Source of the DNA: Entoloma clypeatum
Lineage: Eukaryota > Basidiomycota > Agaricomycetes > Agaricales > Entolomataceae
Length of the DNA: 64,000 nucleotides
Reading direction: 5' to 3'
Assembly (NCBI GenBank): GCA_963565915.1
Contig: OY751492.1
Coordinates: 558,001 to 622,000, forward strand
Below are positions 30,611 to 42,160 of the stretch, one piece after another. The first letter of the stretch is position 1. Every line of letters begins with the position of its first letter. Both the position numbers and the translations under genes were made by a program. The notes under the pieces were generated by a model. The model made no database searches. It worked only from the letters and a program-made list of their open reading frames with translations, and was not told where the DNA came from.

Positions 30611-33483
30611 ATGTCTGGTTGCACCGACGCTGCTCACCAAACCCGAATAGACATGGAAAACGCACGAGAGAATACGACCGTTGATGTTGCTCAAATTAGA
30701 AACCTCTTGCACAGTGAGGCTCTGCACAGTGAAGCCGCAAAACTTGGCCAACGAGGCTCAGATGAAATCCACATTCAGATACCCCAGGAGAGTGGCAGAA
30801 ACGAGACCGTATCGTCCAAGCACTCCAGAAGGACCATGTTTTTGGTAAAGAATCACGGTTGGTTATCATGTTGTGTTTTCTTCTATTACTGCAACACTAA
30901 CGCCGCTTTTTTAGAGAGTTCATGACTCGCAGTGAACGATACAAACGGAGCCTGGCAATGACTAACCGAATCTATGAATTACAGGAAATACATCACTGGT
31001 CCGACGAGGAGGTCTCTATCGCCTTTGCAAGCTTAGGCGAACCTCTGCCTATCGACCTTCATAACGTCGGTACGTCTACACCAATTAATGCCGAGCCCCC
31101 TTCCACGTATTCACCTAAACCCAGCTTTCGCACCAGTCTTCAACCTCCAAGCTTCCCCAACCCTCCATAAAGCTTACTTTCCTCTCATCCAATGCCGAGC
31201 CATTCTCGGATGTTACCTCCAAACTGAGCTGGGACACGGCTCTGACGTCTCACAGCTCGAAACCACCTCAACATACCTCCCGTCCACGCAGGAATTCGAG
31301 ATACACTCTCCGACTCTGACGAGCTACAAGTGGTGGATCGGTGCGTTGGGAAACACCGCCACCCACGGAGTGGTCCAAGCCAAGTTGGTGCTTCCTGGCG
31401 GAAAAGACATGGGACCACATCTTTTTTTCGTGCAGTTGAGAGACATGGGTAACTAACGTTCTTTTTAAATCGTTCATCTAGAATTTTCGTTGAGGTAATG
31501 TTTTCTAGACACCCACAGATCTCTCCCTGGGATAACAATGGGAGATATAGGTTTGATTTCTTGCTATTGCGACCATTTGGTCCCCGATATCAACAATCAT
31601 CGTTATCAGGTCCAAAGGCCCTTGGTGGATTTTCCTCCATCGACAACGGCTTCGCGCGGTTCGACCACATTCGTATACCTAAAGAACACATGTTATCCAA
31701 ATTCGCCCAAGTCACAGACGAAGGTGAATATCGCCAGCCCCCGCATGCCAAAATTAGCTATGGAGGGGTGAGTAACGTCTGCTTTGGACTGCGCCTTTCA
31801 AATGCCCCCACTCTGATTCCACTTCCACGCAGATGCTTTACATAAGAGCAAAGTGCGAAAAAATCATCCTGAGTCCTCCTTCATGACCGACAGTCTTATT
31901 CGCAGCATGGTAACAACCGCTGGAAGGCTCATGGCCAAAGGTCAGCCACCTAAGCCCTACAGATGGTGATGTTAATAAACCCCACACAAGCTGCGACAAT
32001 TTCCATCCGCTACGCCACCGTCCGGAGACAAGGCTCGCCCGATCCCGCCAACGCCAAACTTCAACTCCAAACGATTCAGTATCCTTCCGTTTACACCCGC
32101 CTCCTCCCAATTCTCTCGCATGCCTACGTGTTCATTCAGCTCGGAAAAACCTTGGTATGTCGCCATCATCGAATTTTGCAAATATTAGCTCAAGTAAAAC
32201 GAATGAAAAGCTCCGGTCATTCACGAAAATGTCGAGACTCATGTCAAAAGGCGACGCCTCCCTCCTGCCCTCCATGCACGCCATAACTTCCGGGCTCAAG
32301 GTCCTTTCCTCGACGATAAGCGTGCACGACCTCGAAGTCGCACGGCGGTCCATGGGCGGACACGGATTCAGCGCATGGGCGGGATTAGGAAGGATATACG
32401 CCGATCACCTGCCGAGCGTTACGTGGGTCACCCCTCCCCCCTCTCTCTCTCTCTTTCTTTCCCCCGTCATCCTACATTTGCTCATGTTTGGTGCTGCCTG
32501 AACACAGCTATGAAGGCGACAACTTTGTCCTCGACCAACAAGTCGTCCGCTCAGCCCTCAAATCTCTGACCTCCCTTCTCGCCTCTCCCCCTCCATCCCC
32601 GGAAACCCTCCCGCCCTCAGCCCAGTACCTCCGACTCCTTCTTGGTCCTCAGCCTCCTTCGGTCTTGGGATCGGACTCGTCATGGGACGACCCAGCCAAG
32701 GCGATATCGCTCCTCGAATGGCGCGCCGCTCTCGTCATGCGCGAACACGCGTCAAACGTCGAAGAAGGCAGCAGCCTTGACGGGAGCGTGAACCAGAGAG
32801 TGTCGAAAGCGGTGACGGAGGCGTTCGTTGCGGTCGAAGTGGGGGATATGATCCGTGATTTGCGTGATGGGCGGGATTCGGGGGTGTTACGTGCCCTTTA
32901 CCTGTTGGTAAGTCTCGTTCCGGAGCAGCTACGAATTGAAAAGAAACATTACTTACACGTGCTCATAGTATCTGCTGACAACGCTCGAGTCTGCCCTCAC
33001 GGACCTTCTTTCTTTTGGACTGCTTACGCCCGCGAGGACGACAGCAGGCATCGGAAGAGACCCCGCTCGCTCGCTCCGTCTCGCCGTCGACGAGATATGT
33101 CGAGAGATTCTGCCAAATGCCATTGGGCTGAGCGATGCCTTTGGGTTTTCAGACTGGGAACTCGACAGGTGCGGTTTGTCTCCCTGTGTTCCCTCTCTCT
33201 CTCTCTCTCTCTCTCTAGTGCGAGGCATATATCTGAACTTTAACATTGATCAGTGCGCTTGGAGTGTACGACGGGGGAGTTTACGACGCACTTTGGGAAC
33301 GTACAAAGTTGGAGCCGATGAATCAAACGGAGGTGACGGAAGCATATGAGGTGTGTTTCCTCTTGCCCCTTGTTCTTTGTCCGCGCGTATGTCTGAATAT
33401 GCTCAAAGGAGAGTATAAAGCCTATATTATTGCGGGGGCGCACGCAAGTCGCTCAGGGGAGAATCGGTGGTGTAAAGTTATGA
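30611..33483 (+). CDS. Acyl-CoA oxidase, peroxisomal beta-oxidation
   Basis: FAD enzyme that oxidises acyl-CoA to trans-2-enoyl-CoA and makes H2O2, first step of peroxisomal fatty-acid breakdown. Fourteen exons: 30611-30713, 30779-30844, 30917-31069, 31125-31448, 31509-31550, 31610-31767, 31833-31852, 31906-31940, 31991-32154, 32211-32422, 32508-32907, 32969-33168, 33254-33350, 33409-33483. All introns are GT-AG, 50-85 bp, and phases close to 682 residues, the family length. Family signatures: GCYLQTELGHGSD, FEIHSPTLTSYKWWIG, DNGFARFDHIRIP, SMGGHGFSAWAGLGRIYAD and the catalytic Glu in YEGDNFVLDQQVVR. The C-terminus, GGVKL, is not a standard PTS1, so import may be internal-signal or piggyback. 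Intact host gene. Confidence 0.93.
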
Positions 33484-33771
33484 CCTATGTTTCTATCTAA
33501 GCGCTTTCCTTTACCTAGATTTATCTGTAAATACTTTCTCCACTATTCTATCTATAGCCTGAAACACATCGGCATGTTGTCCCCGGATCAACGGAATCAA
33601 CTGATAGGATTTCCCGTTAAAGTTAAAACACACTTACGGTCCACATGGACGTTAAAAGCCACCTCAATTTTTCTTTTAGAAACCCTGTCGCTGGTTTGAT
33701 CACCCCCCTCACTTCTCAGCTGGTCTGGAAGACGTTTATTTTTTTTATCCAACTCTTGTCATTCAAACGCG

Positions 33772-34299
33772 ATGAAATTCGCACTCTGTTCCCTCATCCT
33801 CTACGGACTTTTGGTTCTCACTCTCGGCGTCAGCGCTGCTCCAATCTTGGGCACTGTCGACCCTCGCGCAGAGTCTCTCGATCTCAGCACTCGGACTGAT
33901 GGATTCGGAGAGGGGGGGGAGATGGTCAGGCGGCGGAGGCTGCTGAATGATCATGATGCTAGTGGGGCCGCGCTTGTGGATGACTCACCTCACAACCCTT
34001 CACACCACTGCAATGAGGTCCTCAAGGCTTCCGCCGACGATCTCAATGTGCACGGCGATGTCCCCCATCCGGTTTACGATTTCGAGGTACCACATCTCGC
34101 AAAGCGTGGAATCAAAGATTTCTTCGGGAAGGTTTGGGGCGGCGTCAAGGCGGTTGCTGGAACAGCTATCAAGCTTGTCCTCCGGAGGGGGGTCAGCGAG
34201 GGCGAGTTGTCTGAGAGATCCAGGCTCTGCAATCGCGAGGGGGAATCGCTGCAGACGGGGGTGAAGCTGCGAAGGCTGGAGCAGAGCTCTGGCCAGTGA
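33772..34299 (+). CDS. Small secreted protein with KR site and cationic amphipathic segment
   Basis: 175 residues. Residues 1-23 form a clear signal peptide (MKFALCSLILYGLLVLTLGVSA, then APILG). A propeptide-like region of about 85 residues follows, then VPHLAKR, a Kex2-type dibasic site at about 110-111, and directly after it a glycine-started segment of about 27 residues (GIKDFFGKVWGG... to ...KLVLRR) with Lys every few positions and Ile/Phe/Val/Trp between: a cationic amphipathic helix. A basic Ser/Glu-rich tail ends the frame. Homology is not recognised. The layout suggests a processed secreted peptide, perhaps membrane-active or a signal. An undetected 3' intron could change the tail. 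Confidence 0.65.
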   Translation: MKFALCSLILYGLLVLTLGVSAAPILGTVDPRAESLDLSTRTDGFGEGGEMVRRRRLLNDHDASGAALVDDSPHNPSHHCNEVLKASADDLNVHGDVPHPVYDFEVPHLAKRGIKDFFGKVWGGVKAVAGTAIKLVLRRGVSEGELSERSRLCNREGESLQTGVKLRRLEQSSGQ

Positions 34300-34691
34300 T
34301 CATTTTAGATCCGAACTTTCGTATTCTAAGACGTGGTAAGTCAACCCACGAACTCTTACTTCCACTCAGTGGCCTCACCATCTCACCGCTAGCAGGAGAT
34401 GCGAGGCAGTGAAAACAAAGTTTTAGTGGATCCTTGACAGTCCTTTACCCGTGCAAGAGACCGAGATAGATACCAGTGCTTCATATCACATGTATAACAC
34501 GTCTGTGACTATCGTTGGTTTCCATTGAAACAGCCTCAAACTCCTCTGTTTCCGCATGGCCATCACCACCTGCGGTCACGACACGATATCTATCATTTGG
34601 ATGAAGATCAACAGCGTTTCGATCAACAGTCGCCAATTAATTAACGGGTAAGTAATACCATGATCATTCAAATATTCATGATCCATACGTC
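34300..34691. other. Convergent intergenic region
   Basis: Lies between the 3' ends of the secreted-protein gene and the helicase gene, which converge. No ORF or repeat is seen; it should hold both polyadenylation regions. Confidence 0.5.
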
Positions 34692-37600
34692 CTACGTCGA
34701 CCTTATTTTCCCCTTCGTGTGCAAACTAATTGACTCATTGCCACCCTTCCGTACCCGTGTGCGATTCTTTGGGGGAGGAAGCTCTTTCGCACCTGGCACA
34801 GCTGTAACGGGAAGGTGTTTCAATTTCGACTTCGATTTCTTATGAGGAGCGTCGACGACGGGTAGCGTCGGATCGTAACCACCCTGACTTGTCGATGCCT
34901 TGTTTGAGCTTCGCTGCGGCGACGGGGATGGAGCAAGCTTCACAGTAAATCGCTCAATAAGCATGAGTGGTCCCAATGCCCGCTCATGGCGAGGGCCCTG
35001 ACCCAACCCTGGCTCAGGGGCTTTTGCCGCTTGCCTCACTTTCGGGGGCTGTTGCTTGCGATCGACTCTTTTCTCCGTCGTCGGTCGGCCCCCTCCTCCT
35101 CCCCAAGCTGCAGCCGTTTTCTGTCTCAAAACCGTGGTCGGCAGACTCGGGAACTGCGCCGCATAGTAACCCGCTTTGTCCGCATAAACCGACGGCAGCT
35201 GCGTTCCTGCGCCCAACTTCTTCTTCTCTGAGTAGGGCGAGCCTGCCAATGAAGGCGCCGGAGCTCCGTTCATGTAGTGGATCGAATATCCCAGGGGAAG
35301 TGGTTTGAGCCGTTTGAGACCCGGAGCGCCAGGAAGGTCGCCGGTACCCGCAGCTACCGAATTCCAAGGAACCCACGCCGACTCGGGTCCCACCTTTTCA
35401 CACCATTCACGTTCCAAGGCGCCCAGAAGCGTGGTTTTCCCGCCGTTGTGCAGGAACATTTGGCTGGTCACGATGACGAGGCCTTTGCGGCAGCGGGTGA
35501 GCAGGACGTTCATCCTGTTCAGTGATGATAAGAAGCCGGGTTGTTTTCCCGATCTGACGACGGAGACGAGGACAAAGTCGGCCTCGTTACCTTTGGGAAA
35601 AAACACGTATGTATCAGATTTCACTGGGTTTCTGCCCGTTCTGACGAACCTTGGAAACTATCGACGTTGAATACCCGCTCCCAGGGTAGTCCAACCTCCT
35701 TGAGTGCCTTCTCGATAGCAGCTCGTTGAGCGTCGTAAGGGGTGATGATGCAGAAATCCTTGTGCATGTAGTATTGCTGCACAAGGTGGACCATGACTTG
35801 GATCTCTCCTTCATTCTGTCGTCCTCGTTTGTAAGATGACACAAATGTTTCGCTGCAAGTTTCGAGAACTTACTCTCCAACTGAATCCGCTCTTTGTCTC
35901 CTCAGTTTTACGAGCATCGACAAAGGCGACGCAGGACATGTCTTTAATAGGGTGCATTGACTTTAGCCGTCCGCCATACACATATCGTGATATAAACTGT
36001 CCCAGGGGCACTGGCATTCGATCTGTGCTCTTCAGTTATATATTATACCAGACAACGAAGTGAAGAGTCCCCGTACATTGAGTATCGAGAAACTCGGATG
36101 AATACTGCAAACATTTGATATCATATATCGTTTGCAGCGCTGGAACTTGGTCCTTGCCATACGGAGGCACTTGGGAATGAAGCCACTTTATTACGAAGAC
36201 AAATGATATATATAGAGACCTGTGGGGCTTACGCTGCTTGGGATCTCCGAAAAAACAAACTTTCTCCAGCGTCTTCGAAAATTTGACGAAAAGGTGCTGT
36301 GGGGAAGTCGAGATCAGCGGTGGGGGTGGGGGGAAGATTGTTTAACATCAAACCGACGGACCATGAATTCATGGATCTTGATCTGAGAAGCCTCATCTAC
36401 AACCAACCTTTGCACGGGCACCACACGAAACATGCCGTTCCTATCAAAGACTGGATTCGAGAGCATGCTCAAGGTCGACAGAATAATGACCGATTCGCCT
36501 AACCGGCGCGCCAGGTCAGATACGTCTTTGACGTTTGCGATGTCGTCTGAGCGTATCAAGTTGTTATCTATCGCTTCATAGATGTGCTCATGCCTGCATG
36601 GATATCCATGATGAAAAACGATACCGTTTCATATACTTACATAGAAAAAATGCCACGCACCATTCACGATAGAATTCAACGGACACAACGATTTTGAAGT
36701 CAACACCTCGCTTATACAGAGCTTCCGCGATGTTCTTGACTGCGACATTGGAGTGGGCGACGATCCATGTTGCCTTGCGACCGGCATTCCAATGCGCTGC
36801 TGCGGTAGCGATAGTCGTGGTTTTCCCCGTTCCGGGAGGGCCTAGATGAAACCCCCCAAGTTAAAACGCATTGAAAAAATGATCTGCACACGATGCAGAG
36901 ACTCACCGTGGACGATGACCAAAGGCCTCGGTGAGATCATCGCAGACGCGACCTCTGCTTGGGAACAATTCAATCCTGGAAATGACATGACCTGGAAGGT
37001 TGCTTGATTTGCTTTACGATTCGCCTTTGATGATGAGGGAGGAAACCATATCCTGCGGACGAACGAAGAACGTTGGAGGCTCAACTTTCCTTGCAGGAGA
37101 AGGAGCAGCATCTCGTCACGGGCTTGTTCGGAGTTTGTGGGCTCTGCGCGGCCGATGACGCGAACAGAGTGGAGGGCGCCCGACATTGCTTGGCCTCTGA
37201 AATGGATATCGGTCGTTTTCCCGCGAGAGCGGCCGGCCTCCCCGATGAATTCGTTGCCGGCGTCATTGGTCATGATAATCCTGGTCTGCAGAATAATCGC
37301 CATCTACGAGAAGCGTTGTCGACAAAAGAAAAAACGCACCTGTTTACTACTGCGGACTCTCGTTCTGTACCGCGAATTTTGAAGAGAAAGAATACCGTCT
37401 TTGGTCACTTTGTAATGGTTGTATTCACTAGGCGCCTCCTTTGGCTTTGCGTCCTCCAGAAGGTACGTTTGCCTCACGAGTTCGCCAAGGACCGAAATTT
37501 CCTATGGGTGCGTGCGCATTGAGTGTACTAGCAGCATTTTATCAGTTGTGATGTGGGCGTACCTTGTCATTAAGCCTGTCGGTTTCCAGTTTCAGCGCAT

Positions 37601-38288
37601 TTGTGAAAGTTGTGGCGCTGGCGGTTTGTATACTCTCAACGACACTGTGATGTTCTGTGAGTAGGCCAGTATTGTGTTCAAAGACCCAAATGCCGTACCA
37701 GGCAGTAATCCAAGCTCGAAGACAAAGTTCCCTGTTGCTCCCCTCCGGATCCCCATTGGTCCAAAGAGCGTCAACTTCGAATATTTTGACCCCTGCGCAA
37801 ACCCTCGCAGAAACAAGGTCCGATGGTGAGGAGGTCTTCCTGGTGGTAGGTTCGAAAGTTGTCGAGAGATCCACGCCGAGTACAGGAAGGGTGAGCTCGC
37901 ACGCAAGCTGAGTCGCGATGCGTGCCATTTCAAACGCAACCAATACACTGGTTTTACCAGCGAGAAGGCCCTCGAAGGCTTTATCATTGGTGAGGAGCCC
38001 TTGTGATCGCTCATGATCTAGGGAAATGAGAGCGATAGCACGACTCGTTGCCAGTGCTATACTTTGAACCCGGCCGTCGGGAGATCGTTTGACAGCCAGC
38101 GCGAGATATTTGGTCGAACACGAGTCCTCAGGTCCTAGGATTCTAGAAACCGCCGTGGCTGCATGTCGACGTGGATATGGGTAAACCTGAGGAAGCTTTA
38201 CGGGTTTCGTTGGGATGATTTGCTGAGAGATTGTGTTCGACATTCCTAGATGTCGTATCGGATGGAGGCGAAAATACACGGTCACCAC
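34692..38288 (-). CDS. UPF1/NAM7-like SF1 helicase
   Basis: ATP-dependent nucleic-acid helicase of the UPF1/IGHMBP2/NAM7 group. Exons on the minus strand: 38288-37563, 37501-37340, 37303-36907, 36841-36661, 36593-36362, 36296-36233, 36169-36077, 36022-35874, 35815-35650, 35590-34692; GT-AG introns, closing to 1,022 residues (or 1,007 from the second Met at 38243, an equally good start). Motif I GPPGTGKTTT (about 429-438), II VDEASQI (about 554), III FFGDPKQLPPYG, IV YRMPVPLG (about 619), V NVDSFQGNEADFVLVSVVRS (about 717), VI MNVLLTRCRKGLVIVT. The 250-residue basic, Pro/Lys-rich tail (KKSKSKLK) has no known domain; nor has the first 240 residues. RNA against DNA substrate cannot be decided. 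Intact. Confidence 0.9.
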
Positions 38289-38732
38289 GGGCGCCAGAGG
38301 TACAGCACCAACTGCGGCACGCCTCTGCTGACAACCGTGGCTTTATAGGTTAGACGCCAACGGCGCTCGATTGGACCCACTGATAACCAAACTACAAAGC
38401 CCCGAAAAGCCACCGAATCGCATGACAGCAACGAGGATGATTGCGGCTCTCAAGCAGAATTCGAAGCAGGGCCAGAACCTCCGACGGAAGCCCCAAATAT
38501 GGAGACAGTTGTCCTCGCTCAGTGCTCAAGAGTCACAACAATTCCGCTGGAGGCCTCAATCAAAAGCCTAATCCTGATTCCTAGTTGGCTTTTCGTTAAA
38601 GACGAAACCGGTACCGCTGTCGGAATAGTGCGGGGAGTCCAGGCAGATGGCATGGGTGTTTAAGCTTGGTTGAAGCGATGTAGGAGAATTGTGGACTGTG
38701 GGAAGGTAGGCGGATGGAAAAAAAAAAAACAT
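38289..38732. other. Intergenic region upstream of the helicase gene
   Basis: Between the helicase start and tRNA-Asp. No supported gene. An A run at 38719-38729 is a T run on the minus strand and serves as the tRNA terminator. Confidence 0.45.
38719..38729 (-). terminator. RNA polymerase III terminator of tRNA-Asp
   Basis: At least ten T on the minus strand, 4 nt beyond the tRNA 3' end. Confidence 0.8.
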
Positions 38733-38812
38733 CTCCCTGCCTGGGAGTCGAACCCAGCTTTCGCGCGTTGACATCTGACAGGCGCGTGTACTAACCGATA
38801 TACTAGCAGAGA
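38733..38812 (-). tRNA. tRNA-Asp: tRNA-Asp(GUC) with an 8-nt intron
   Basis: Acceptor TCTCTGC pairs with GCAGGGA, discriminator G; D arm GTATATCGGTTAGTAC; T arm CTGGG-TTCGACT-CCCAG. Anticodon GTC at 38777-38779. The anticodon stem CGCGC/GCGCG closes only if 8 nt (38768-38775, GATGTCAA on the minus strand) are removed after position 37, which restores the normal loop CTGTCAC. That is the usual place for nuclear tRNA introns, here near the lower size limit. The mature tRNA would be 72 nt. Confidence 0.92.
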
Positions 38813-39327
38813 CCCTATCCCTTAATCTTCTCCCTTTTACTTGATCCAATCAATCAACCATGACGAAAACAGGTCTACGCCTCTGCCTTGGCCTCTGCCG
38901 TTTTTCTCAACACATCGACTTCACGATTTTGGCGAGGCACCACTGGAATGTCGCATAAGACGCCAACCTGCATGATACTACACTCGACGACGCGTACGCA
39001 ACCAGAAAAAAAACCTCAAGGCTTATCTCATGTATATCTTTCATACAGGTCGAATTATCATCACTCTCAGCCAAGAAGAGTAATCCTTATCTTGGCATTG
39101 GCCTTTGTTGGCATGTGATCGGATGGGGCCAGGCAGTCGGCGGAGAGTGGTGGCGCGAAGGTCGTGAAGCTCAACCTTGTAACGATCAGCTATATCAAGT
39201 TATCCATATAACCTTGGCGACCTTCGTGGCAGTGATGGCGTTGTCGCTTCATCCCCCCATTACTTATTCTAAGGCCTTCGACATCAGTTGACAGTTCTCC
39301 CGTACTTACTTCTGCCCTCGTTTAATT
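38813..39327. other. Intergenic, promoter region of the DUF6534 gene
   Basis: No gene supported. Contains GGCGACCTTCGTGGC and pyrimidine-rich text before the start at 39328. An open frame from 38888 is short and has no homology that I can name. Confidence 0.4.
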
Positions 39328-41223
39328 ATGCGTCAGCCGACGACTTTGGACAACACGTTGGGAGTTCTGCTCCTGGGAATGGCAGTGGCCGCATTGTGAG
39401 TGCATCTGGTGCTTATTTGAAGGCTCGGTCTCAGACTCTACGTTTATTGAGGTTCCTTGGAATGTCGACTTTGCAGGCATATGTTTATTATCACAAGTAC
39501 ACCCGAGATACCCTCATCTACAAGTATTCCGTGAGTCCCATTCCCCTTCCACAGGATTTCGAGGAGATTGAATTACGTATAGGTTGGGTTCCTATGGTAC
39601 GCCAGTTGTCAACGCCAGACATCGCCCTCACCCATAAGTTCAGGGTGCTGGACACCATCCATCTGTTACTGGTCATTCATTCCGTATACTTTTATCTGGT
39701 CACAAATTTCGGAAATCCTGCCGGGCTCACTCAGATTATATGGTGAGTAAATGATTTTCGACCCTCAAGTCCGCACCGTTAAACAACCCCCCCAGGTCGA
39801 TGAAGGCAAGCGACTAGTCTTTTCTGGTTATCGCTTCGTGTTGACGACGGCCGTTCATGCGAAAGCTCCAAGTCCCATTCAATGTAAGCGCCCCAACCAT
39901 GTCCTTCTTAAGGCGGAACCAACTCTTCATAATGCTCAGGTCGTCATCGTGAGCTCGGTGCAATTGTGAGCCTTCCACGTGCAAATCTCCCTTCTCGACT
40001 GACTCCAACACCTCCCAGCCTATATACCGTCCGGGTGTGGCTACGTAAGTGCAGAAGCCGGGGATCGTGTTTCCAATGACAAACATTGTGCTTCAGTTGG
40101 CGGCCTACATCGTAACCTAATCCTGGGATATCTCTGCGTGAGTCCCTCCACATGCCACCTGAACCGGTACCCATCTCCTTTCTGAAAACAGGCTGCCACA
40201 TTGGCAGGCGCATTCGGTACGATCTTGGCTTCGGTGTCGCATCTATAACGTTGATCACCAGCTCCCGGTTCCAGTGATTTCATTGAGTAAATAACCCCTT
40301 CGTCACTCCCCGACTGCGGTTACTCACCTTGATTTCAGTTTTGATCTACAAGACGTAAGAACTCAGAACATTTGCGATTCTTCCTCTTTTGAACGCCGTT
40401 CAGCTATGCGGTGGACAGTTTCCACGACATCGCATCATTTAGCGTGAGTAATCTTCCTTCGAATTCTTACTACTCATCTCCAACGCCAAAATGGTTTTGC
40501 TAGTGGGTTGTCAGTGCCACCTTCGCCTCAGCGACCATTATGGACGCTCTCATCGCGGCAGCGATGTGTTATTATCTTGCAAAAAGCAAAGGGAATTCCT
40601 CTCGGTACATTTGCGTCTCTATGAGTACCTCGTATACTTATCTCTTACGCAGTCTCAATTCACGACTATCAAAATTGATGGCATACACCCTAAATTCTGG
40701 ACTAATCACCAGGTATGGTTCCTTATCCAATCATTTGGGAGAATGTCAGTTAATCATGCATTTCGTTCGAAGTGCTTTCTCCCTGACTTGCCTGTTTACG
40801 GTTCGTGCTCCTTTATACGGTTAACATAGCCTGACGCACAGAACTCATCTTTAGTGGGTGTTCCTGCCAAACACGCTCGATTTTGAAGGCATACTATTCT
40901 TCTTGACAAAGCGTACGTGAAGAGAACCTTTGGCTTACCTATTCCCCGAATATTAACTGCCTTGAAAAGTCTACGTCGCTTCATACTTCGCCATGCTGAA
41001 TGCTCGTGCCCCCATAAAGAAGGAGGACACAGAGTCAGGTGTTCCATTGCAGGCTGAAGCTATCCCGAAATTTAGTCCTCGCCCTCCTGGGTCATCACCC
41101 AGCCCCTTTCCCCCTGTACGCTCTTCCACTTTCATGATCTCTTCACAAAAATTCACTTCCATAAAACACAACATCCAGCCTTCGGCTAAGCAAATACAAG
41201 CGGAGAACTACCATGATGTCTAA
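39328..41223 (+). CDS. DUF6534-type seven-TM membrane protein
   Basis: Fifteen short exons: 39328-39395, 39452-39530, 39606-39742, 39796-39805, 39940-39965, 40019-40044, 40097-40137, 40192-40216, 40339-40354, 40404-40443, 40504-40604, 40653-40712, 40773-40800, 40855-40912, 40970-41223, closing to 322 residues. Family hallmarks: N-terminal LGVLLLGMAVAALFLGMSTLQAYVYYHKY, VLDTIHLLLVIHSVYFYLVTNFGNP, IMDALIAAAMCYYL, LMAYTLNSGLITS and the closing TKLYVASYFAMLNAR, followed by a cytosolic tail. Widespread and often expanded in mushrooms; function unknown. The intron 39806-39939 would be GC-AG and 134 bp, so that junction and the tiny exon before it are the least certain parts. Confidence 0.82.
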
Positions 41224-41429
41224 ACTCGTGTGTAAGTAAACCATCATGGTGACCTCCCGCCCGCTCACGTCGAAGCTTCACAGTTCAACATTTGACACAG
41301 GATGTCCACTCACCCAGTACTTACCCTCGTTCAAGACTAGATTGCAACGCCTTAGGTTGCCCGTGAAGCTCTTCCTCTCGTTTCACATCGTCACAAGATT
41401 AGATGTATGATAACATTCGTTTTACCCTA

Positions 41430-42160
41430 CTTTTTTCTCTCGCTCTGTGCCCTTAAATCACATTTTGATAGAAAGAGCCTTCTCCCTGACGTCCGAGTCT
41501 CGGTAGTCGCCCAATCTCTTGGCATCGAAGGCGCGGTATACCCGGGTTTCATCAAGGCAAGCCGCCGTTTGAAAGCCAGAATTACATCGATTAGATTCGG
41601 GTTCGCTACCAAATATGAAGATGTTGGGATGCTTGAGTGCTCACCTTTCTGACTGCTTCGTCGCCTTCGTTAAAGTTTCCACTTGGTTGCAAATTATCAT
41701 GGCATCGTGCGTACGTTAACCTGTGATGATTTGCATTCAACCGAGGCTCGGAGTATTGTCAAAAGGCGACGGCGTTCCATGCCTCTTTCCACATAGGGCG
41801 GAACTGATAGAGTCGTGTCGCGATGTCATTGATATCAGTTTGATATCGATCTTTTTCATTCTGCAGGGTTTTCTCGAGCTGGACGAGATGGTTGACATGG
41901 CGCTGCAACTTGAAAGTCTTGCCCTCTTCCTCGTCTTTCGAGACCTCCATTTTGAGATCTGAGATACAAATGTTGGGGGACCTGGTGCGTTAACGTTCTC
42001 GTGAGGACATCTCCTACTTTTACAGCGGAGAGACCAACAGCGTCGTTTCACGGTTTCAGCCCCCAGTGGGAATGGACGACAACCCGACCCCTGTCGGAAG
42101 GCTTTGGAGCGGGTTTTCACCGGGAAGCCCCCTTGGTCTTTACTCCATGCAATACCAGTA
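41430..42160 (-). pseudogene. Decayed partial copy of the coiled-coil gene at 43-45 kb
   Basis: Minus-strand text EEEGKTFKLQRHVNHLVQLEKTLQNEKDRYQTDINDIATRL (about 41935-41800) and NLIDVILAFKRRLALMKPGY (about 41597-41540) matches the downstream gene at 43820-43640 and 43430-43350. Only the C-terminal half is present, with frame breaks and a changed end. A local duplication followed by decay is inferred. Confidence 0.6.

Noticed and set aside
30714..30778. Frameshift in the first exon of the acyl-CoA oxidase gene
   Set aside because: A 65-bp GT-AG intron here restores the conserved N-terminal text (LLHNTPGEWQKRD), so the gene is intact.
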